Positions 59,759 through 64,000 of a stretch of DNA of 64,000 bases are shown piece after piece. The translations under genes were made by a program, and so were the position numbers. Under the pieces are notes generated by a model that was given only the letters and a program-made list of their open reading frames with translations, did no database searches and had not been told where the DNA came from. Within the stretch, counting starts at the first letter, position 1. Each line of letters begins with the position of its first letter. The stretch spans positions 2,629,169 through 2,693,168 of the forward strand of contig NZ_CP150668.1 of assembly GCF_038024095.1 (NCBI RefSeq). The letters run 5' to 3'. Source of the stretch: Polaribacter tangerinus (GTDB lineage Bacteria; Bacteroidota; Bacteroidia; Flavobacteriales; Flavobacteriaceae).

Positions 59759-59793
59759 CAGGAGCAAGTTAGCTAATTTTTTACTGTTTTCTC

Positions 59794-60252
59794 ATGAAAA
59801 AAAACGTCTATTTTTTACCAATTTTATTATTTTTTTTAGGGTGCTCTGTTTCAAAGCAACCTATTTTTTTAAAGGTAGATGAAGTGCAATTGGTGTCATT
59901 TAATTCAGATTCTATTCATTTTCGGGCTGCTGCTTTCTTTGAAAATCCGAATGTTGTTGGAGGAGAAATTACTACAGATAATTTAAGGGTATTTGTAAAT
60001 GGAGTAGAAGTGGCTCAGGTATTTTCTGATACATTTAAAATTCCTGCCAAAAATGAATTTTCAATTCCTTTAAAAGTAGTTATACCAACAAGAAAAATCA
60101 CAAGTAATACAAATGGAGGAGTTTTAGGAGGTTTATTAAATGCGGTATTAAAAAAATCAATTTCTATGGAGTTTAAAGGGAATTTAAAATATAAGGTTTT
60201 AGGTTTTTCTAAAATGTTTGAAGTTTCAGAAAAAAAAGAAGTACATTTTTAA
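59794..60252 (+). CDS. LEA type 2 family lipoprotein
   Basis: A 152-residue lipoprotein: signal peptide ending in a lipobox (LLFFLGC) and an LEA-2 (WHy-like) beta-sandwich domain, seen from the VQLVSFNSDSIHFRAAAFFENPN and DTFKIPAKNEFSIPLKVVIP segments. LEA-2 proteins bind or stabilise other proteins under stress. Its stop shares one base with the ribD start (TAATG), so the two are coupled, although the link to riboflavin synthesis is obscure. Confidence 0.88.
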   Translation: MKKNVYFLPILLFFLGCSVSKQPIFLKVDEVQLVSFNSDSIHFRAAAFFENPNVVGGEITTDNLRVFVNGVEVAQVFSDTFKIPAKNEFSIPLKVVIPTRKITSNTNGGVLGGLLNAVLKKSISMEFKGNLKYKVLGFSKMFEVSEKKEVHF

Positions 60253-61322
60253 TGATGAAAGAACAAGATTTTTTTATGCAGCGATGTTTGCAGTTAGCTA
60301 AAAACGGAATCGGAAAAACTCGTCCGAATCCTTCTGTAGGCGCTGTTATTGTTCATGAAAACTTAATTATTGCCGAAGGTTTTACTTCGCCATTTGGCGG
60401 CAATCATGCAGAGGTAAATGCTATAGAATCAGTAAAGAATAAATCGATTTTAAAACAGGCAACAATTTATGTAACATTAGAGCCTTGTGCACATTATGGC
60501 AACACACCACCTTGTGCAGATTTATTGGTAAAACATCAATTTAAAAAAGTAGTTATTGGTTGTTTAGATACCAACGCGCTGGTTGCTGGTAAAGGAGTAG
60601 CACGTTTAAAAGCTGCTGGTATTGATGTTATTCTTGGTGTAATGGAGACTGAATGTAAAGAACACCATAAGCGCTTTTTTACTGTCCAAAATAAAAAAAG
60701 ACCTTTTGTAATTTTAAAATGGGCAGTTTCAAAAGATGGGTTTATTGCTCCGTTACAGAAAAATGAACGAAAATCTATATTTATTTCTAATGAATATTCT
60801 AGGCAAATTGTTCATAAATTAAGAAGTAAAGAGCATGCCATTTTAGTTGGCACAAATACTGTTTTAGATGACAATCCTTCATTGGATGTAAGAAGTTGGT
60901 TTGGAGAAAATCCTGTGCGTATTATTTTAGATCAACATTTAAAAATACCACATAATAGTTTGGTTTATAATGGTTCTGTAAAAACAATTTTCATCATAAA
61001 AAACAGCAAAGAAAACGAATTGAAAGTTGCTAAACTCTTATCTAAAAGAATTAGTAATATTTGTTTCGAAACTATAGATTTTACTCAGAATGTTGCAGTT
61101 GAAGTTTGTAATATTTTACAAAAGCATGCAATACAGTCTATAATTATCGAAGGAGGCTCGCAAACATTGCAAACATTTATACATGCAAATATTTGGGATG
61201 AAGCACATGTTTTTAGAAGTAATTTAGTTTTAACAGAAGGTGTTAAACAGCCTATTTTGAATGGTTTATTTAGTTCACAAAACATTAATGATGATGTTTT
61301 AAAAATATACAAAAATGATTAA
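60252..61322 (+). CDS. ribD: Bifunctional riboflavin biosynthesis deaminase/reductase RibD
   Basis: A 356-residue two-domain enzyme for the second and third steps of riboflavin synthesis. The N-terminal CDA-fold deaminase has the zinc site His52 (HAEVNAIE, with Glu54), Cys79 and Cys88 (EPCAHYGNTPPCAD). The C-terminal reductase (from about 150) has the usual FVILKWAVSKDGFI opening and IIEGGSQTLQTFI. The start may be the first or second of two adjacent ATG codons. It overlaps the HAD gene by eight bases. Confidence 0.97.
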   Translation: MMKEQDFFMQRCLQLAKNGIGKTRPNPSVGAVIVHENLIIAEGFTSPFGGNHAEVNAIESVKNKSILKQATIYVTLEPCAHYGNTPPCADLLVKHQFKKVVIGCLDTNALVAGKGVARLKAAGIDVILGVMETECKEHHKRFFTVQNKKRPFVILKWAVSKDGFIAPLQKNERKSIFISNEYSRQIVHKLRSKEHAILVGTNTVLDDNPSLDVRSWFGENPVRIILDQHLKIPHNSLVYNGSVKTIFIIKNSKENELKVAKLLSKRISNICFETIDFTQNVAVEVCNILQKHAIQSIIIEGGSQTLQTFIHANIWDEAHVFRSNLVLTEGVKQPILNGLFSSQNINDDVLKIYKND

Positions 61323-61923
61323 AAATATCATCTTCGATTTCGGAGATATCTTTATAAATTTAGATAAAGAAGGTACCTATAAGGCAATGGCAAAATTAGG
61401 AGTTTCTGCCATAACCGAAGATATGATAAAGGTGTATCATGCCTATGAAAAAGGACAAATTTCAACGAGTGATTTTATTAATTTTTACCAACTAAAATTT
61501 CCTAATATTTCTAAAGAAGATTTAGTAGCTGCATGGAATTGTATATTACTAGATTTTCCTCCAAAACGTCTTTCTTTTTTAAAAGAACTTCAAAAGACAA
61601 ATAAATACAGGCTTTTTTTATTGAGTAATACCAATGATTTGCATATTTCTTGGATTCAAGAAAATTGGGGTATGAATTTGTATAATGAGTTTAAAAATTG
61701 CTTTGAACAATTTTACTTGTCTCACCAAATTCATTTTCGAAAGCCAGACAAAGAAATATATGAGTTTGTGTTACAAGAAAATAACTTATTGGCTTCTGAA
61801 ACTTTGTTTATAGATGATTTAAAAGAAAACACAGATAGTGCAAAAAAGGTAGGCTTAAAAACATGGCATCTTATACCAGGTTTAGAGGATGTTACTGAGT
61901 TATTTAACAAAAACTATTTATAA
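61315..61923 (+). CDS. HAD-IA family phosphatase (YihX-like)
   Basis: A 202-residue phosphatase. The nucleophile is Asp8 in the motif IIFDFGD; as in YihX-type enzymes the second Asp of the usual DxD is a Gly. Motif II (LLSNTND) and the motif III/IV region (RKPDKEIYEF and FIDDLKENTDSA) are present. A small helical cap lies between motifs. The substrate is unknown; it follows ribD, so a role in removing the phosphate from a riboflavin precursor, a step with no single dedicated enzyme, is an attractive but unproven idea. Confidence 0.9.
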   Translation: MIKNIIFDFGDIFINLDKEGTYKAMAKLGVSAITEDMIKVYHAYEKGQISTSDFINFYQLKFPNISKEDLVAAWNCILLDFPPKRLSFLKELQKTNKYRLFLLSNTNDLHISWIQENWGMNLYNEFKNCFEQFYLSHQIHFRKPDKEIYEFVLQENNLLASETLFIDDLKENTDSAKKVGLKTWHLIPGLEDVTELFNKNYL

Positions 61924-61925
61924 TT

Positions 61926-62786
61926 TTGATTTTTCTACTGTTAAGCATTCTCTTTTCAACGGGTTTATTTGTTATTTTTAAATATTTTGGTATTTATAAA
62001 ATTGACGTTTTAAAAGCAATTTTTGTAAATTATATCGTTGCCTTTTCTATGGGTTTTTTACTCGCGGAAAGAAAAATACCTATTTCAGAAATTTATTTAC
62101 AACCTTGGTTTTCGGGTGCATTGGTTTTGGGACTATTATTTATTTCTGTTTTTTTTGTAATGGCAATAACAGCTCAAAAAAACGGAGTATCTGTTACCTC
62201 AATCGCAGGAAAAATGTCTGTAGTAGTGCCTGTTTTTTTTGGAATTTTACTTTACAATGAATCCGTAACATTTTTAAAAATTATTGGAATTTTAATTGCT
62301 CTACTAGCAGTTTACCTATCTTCTGTAAAGAAAGAAAAAAGAGAGAGTAACGGAACATTATTTTTTCCGATTTTACTTTTCTTGGGTTCGGGTGCAATAG
62401 ATACACTTTTGAAGTACATTCAAGTAACACATGTAGATGATAGAGACATTTCTATTTTTTCTGGAAGTTTATTTGGTATTGCGGCCGTTTTTGGATTTAC
62501 AATTTTAACCTTTAAGTACCTCAAAAAAAAAGAAGCTTTTGGCTGGAAAAATATTTTGGCTGGTGTTGTTTTAGGGGTTCCTAACTATTATTCTATCATT
62601 TTTTTAATAAAAGCGTTGCAAAATAAAAATTTCGAAAGCTCTACATTATTTACCATAAATAATGTTGCTATTGTTATTGTATCCACATTAGTGGGGATAT
62701 TTATGTTTAAAGAAACCTTTAGTCTACAAAATAAAATAGGTGTATTTCTTGCAATTATTGGTATTCTTTTGGTAAGTATTGCTTGA
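61926..62786 (+). CDS. EamA/DMT family membrane transporter
   Basis: A 286-residue protein with about 10 membrane helices in two repeated halves, as in drug/metabolite transporters. The second half ends in a typical LQNKIGVFLAIIGILLVSIA helix. It appears to start with TTG at 61926, three bases after the HAD stop; I see no nearby ATG that keeps the first helix. The substrate is unknown. Spacing puts it in the ribD operon. Confidence 0.85.
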   Translation: MIFLLLSILFSTGLFVIFKYFGIYKIDVLKAIFVNYIVAFSMGFLLAERKIPISEIYLQPWFSGALVLGLLFISVFFVMAITAQKNGVSVTSIAGKMSVVVPVFFGILLYNESVTFLKIIGILIALLAVYLSSVKKEKRESNGTLFFPILLFLGSGAIDTLLKYIQVTHVDDRDISIFSGSLFGIAAVFGFTILTFKYLKKKEAFGWKNILAGVVLGVPNYYSIIFLIKALQNKNFESSTLFTINNVAIVIVSTLVGIFMFKETFSLQNKIGVFLAIIGILLVSIA

Positions 62787-62819
62787 TTTATTAAAAGTTT
62801 TAATTTTTATATTTTTTTA

Positions 62820-63431
62820 ATGAAAGAAGACGCATATAAAACCATAGAAAAACCCTCAGAAGAAACCCTTTTTAAAGAAAAAGGAAGTAAGTTTTTCGGG
62901 TATGCATTTCCGATTAAAGCAGAAGATGATGTAAAAGAACTTTTAGAGTTGTTGCAAAAAAAACATCATACAGCAAGGCACTTTTGTTACGCTTATCAAT
63001 TAGGAGTAGAACAAACTAAATATAGGGTAAACGACGATGGAGAACCCAATAAATCTGCAGGTTTGCCAATTTATGGACAAATACAGTCTTTTGGAGTTAC
63101 CAATGTTTTGGTGGTTTCTGTGCGCTATTTTGGTGGAACAAAATTAGGTGTTGGCGGACTCATAAGTGCTTATAAAAACTCTGCTAAATTAGCTTTAGAA
63201 GCATCAGAAATTTTAGAGAGAACGATTAATATAAATTTTGAATTATCGTTTAATTACGATTTGATGAATGTTGTTCAAAGAGTTATCAAAGAGAACAATA
63301 TTTCGATAATATCTCAGCAATTAGAAATGGATTGCAAGTATATTATTGAAGTACGAAAAAATAAAGCAGCTGCTATTTTTAAAATTTTAGAAGCTATCTA
63401 TCAGCTAGAAGTAAAATTAGTAAAAAAATAG
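62820..63431 (+). CDS. YigZ/IMPACT family protein
   Basis: A 203-residue protein with the N-terminal IMPACT domain; the signature RYFGGTKLGVGGLISAYKNS lies at about 99-118. A C-terminal domain of about 65 residues has the ferredoxin-like fold seen in YigZ. The function is not settled; the eukaryotic homologue regulates translation through Gcn2. It follows the EamA gene by 33 bases and ends tail to tail with the thioesterase gene. Confidence 0.95.
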   Translation: MKEDAYKTIEKPSEETLFKEKGSKFFGYAFPIKAEDDVKELLELLQKKHHTARHFCYAYQLGVEQTKYRVNDDGEPNKSAGLPIYGQIQSFGVTNVLVVSVRYFGGTKLGVGGLISAYKNSAKLALEASEILERTININFELSFNYDLMNVVQRVIKENNISIISQQLEMDCKYIIEVRKNKAAAIFKILEAIYQLEVKLVKK

Positions 63432-63833
63432 TTATTTTAATAGCTTTAAAAGAGCATCCGGGCATTTTACTGGTTTTTTAGTTTTGGCATCTAAAAAAGC
63501 CAATTCGGTATTGCCAGTACATATTAATTCGTTGTGCTCATTTGTAATTTCATAGTCGAAAGAAATTTTAACCAAAGGTCTTTTTTTTAGGCTAGTTTTT
63601 ATAGTTAAAACTTCATCATAATAAGCAGATTTTAAATATTTTATATCTAATGAAATAACAGGTAAGATTATTCCATTTATTTCCATATATTTGTATGCAA
63701 CCCCCAGCGAGCGTAACCACTCTGTTCTGCCCATTTCAAAGTATTGGGCGTAATTACCATGATAAACAACGCCCATTTGGTCGGTTTCAGAATAACGAAT
63801 TCTTGTTTTTGTAAAAGAATATTTTTGTTGCAT
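63432..63833 (-). CDS. Acyl-CoA thioesterase (4HBT/YbgC-like)
   Basis: A 133-residue hot-dog-fold thioesterase. The signature YSETDQMGVVYHGNYAQYFEMGRTEWLR carries the catalytic Asp18, with His25 as in YbgC/4-hydroxybenzoyl-CoA thioesterases. It hydrolyses short-chain acyl-CoA; no tol-pal genes are adjacent. The 167 bases upstream contain a DnaA-box match. Confidence 0.94.
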   Translation of the reverse strand: MQQKYSFTKTRIRYSETDQMGVVYHGNYAQYFEMGRTEWLRSLGVAYKYMEINGIILPVISLDIKYLKSAYYDEVLTIKTSLKKRPLVKISFDYEITNEHNELICTGNTELAFLDAKTKKPVKCPDALLKLLK

Positions 63834-63912
63834 TTATAAAATTTGTAAGTTGGGTATTTTACGCAAAAAATAATTAATAATCAATAGCAAATTGATTTTT
63901 TTTTACTGAATT

Positions 63913-63921
63913 TTATTCACA
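63913..63921 (+). promoter_or_regulatory. DnaA-box match (TTATTCACA) at the right edge
   Basis: TTATTCACA fits the DnaA-box consensus TTATNCACA exactly. On the other strand a near match (TGTGCATCC) follows eight bases later. The 63834-64000 region is otherwise AT-rich with no gene start I can assign, so an origin or dnaA promoter is possible, but the window ends here. Confidence 0.4.
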
Positions 63922-64000
63922 TTTTTGTGCATCCTAACATAAATGTCTAGAACATTATTTTTTAGATTATTTTATTAACCTATTAGTACCAATAACAAAA

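Noticed and set aside
62679-62687. GTATCCACA, one mismatch from a DnaA box
   Set aside because: It lies inside the EamA coding sequence and differs from the consensus at the first base; such matches occur by chance in AT-rich DNA.

Overview
The window is a stretch of ordinary chromosome from an AT-rich member of the Bacteroidota, very probably a marine Flavobacteriaceae (Polaribacter/Tenacibaculum-like; the genus is inferred, not shown). The evidence is type IX secretion sorting domains (two type A, one gliding-motility type B), two TonB receptors with carboxypeptidase-like N-domains, a DUF4249 lipoprotein, a monomeric NADP isocitrate dehydrogenase, Bacteroidota -7 promoter boxes (TAnnTTTG) and few Shine-Dalgarno sites. 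I see no phage, transposon, CRISPR array, rRNA or tRNA, and no gene-free stretch longer than 300 bases.

Layout. 1-3 kb: the end of an M48 protease gene, an MFS permease and a CDP-alcohol phosphatidyltransferase. 3-9 kb (minus): purB followed by a lipoprotein, a TerC protein, a tiny Cys/His exported protein, a TonB receptor and a His-rich lipoprotein, which looks like a metal-handling locus. 9-20 kb: a helical-repeat protein, a YwqK repeat protein, mnmA, a secreted subtilase, a nitronate monooxygenase-like enzyme, a cold-shock protein, fahA, glyA, a YebC protein and a secreted repeat protein. 20-25 kb (minus): ackA-pta and an acyl-CoA carboxylase beta subunit. 25-30.5 kb: a giant secreted type B-CTD protein. 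30.7-35.3 kb (plus): DoxX-like, FMN reductase, MarR and pirin genes, then a diverged intergenic repeat, a terminator, a palindrome and fadH. 35-38 kb: two small unknown genes and ettA. 38-40 kb (minus): murQ with two partners, one resembling a permuted papain-like hydrolase. 40-47.7 kb (minus): DUF4249/TonB receptor pair and a MacA/MacB-permease/TolC efflux cluster with no ATPase gene. 47.7-54.4 kb (minus): icd, rplS, a GT39 glycosyltransferase, trmD and a protein built from a duplicated 229-residue unit ending in a TonB-C-like domain. 54.4-59.7 kb (minus): a RimB-like/RimK/AstE-like trio, an FAD oxidoreductase, prmC and a GNAT enzyme. 59.8-63.8 kb: LEA-2 lipoprotein, ribD, HAD phosphatase, EamA permease, YigZ and a thioesterase. 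The right edge carries a perfect DnaA-box match, so dnaA/oriC may lie just beyond.

Most genes are housekeeping: tRNA modification (mnmA, trmD), one-carbon and purine metabolism (glyA, purB), acetate overflow (pta-ackA), tyrosine breakdown (fahA), peptidoglycan recycling (murQ), translation (rplS, ettA, prmC, rimK) and riboflavin (ribD). The best leads for something new are the duplicated TonB-C-like protein, the putative cysteine hydrolase beside murQ, the metal locus, three -7 boxes exactly four bases from start codons, and the structured intergenic element with an 18-base palindrome before fadH.
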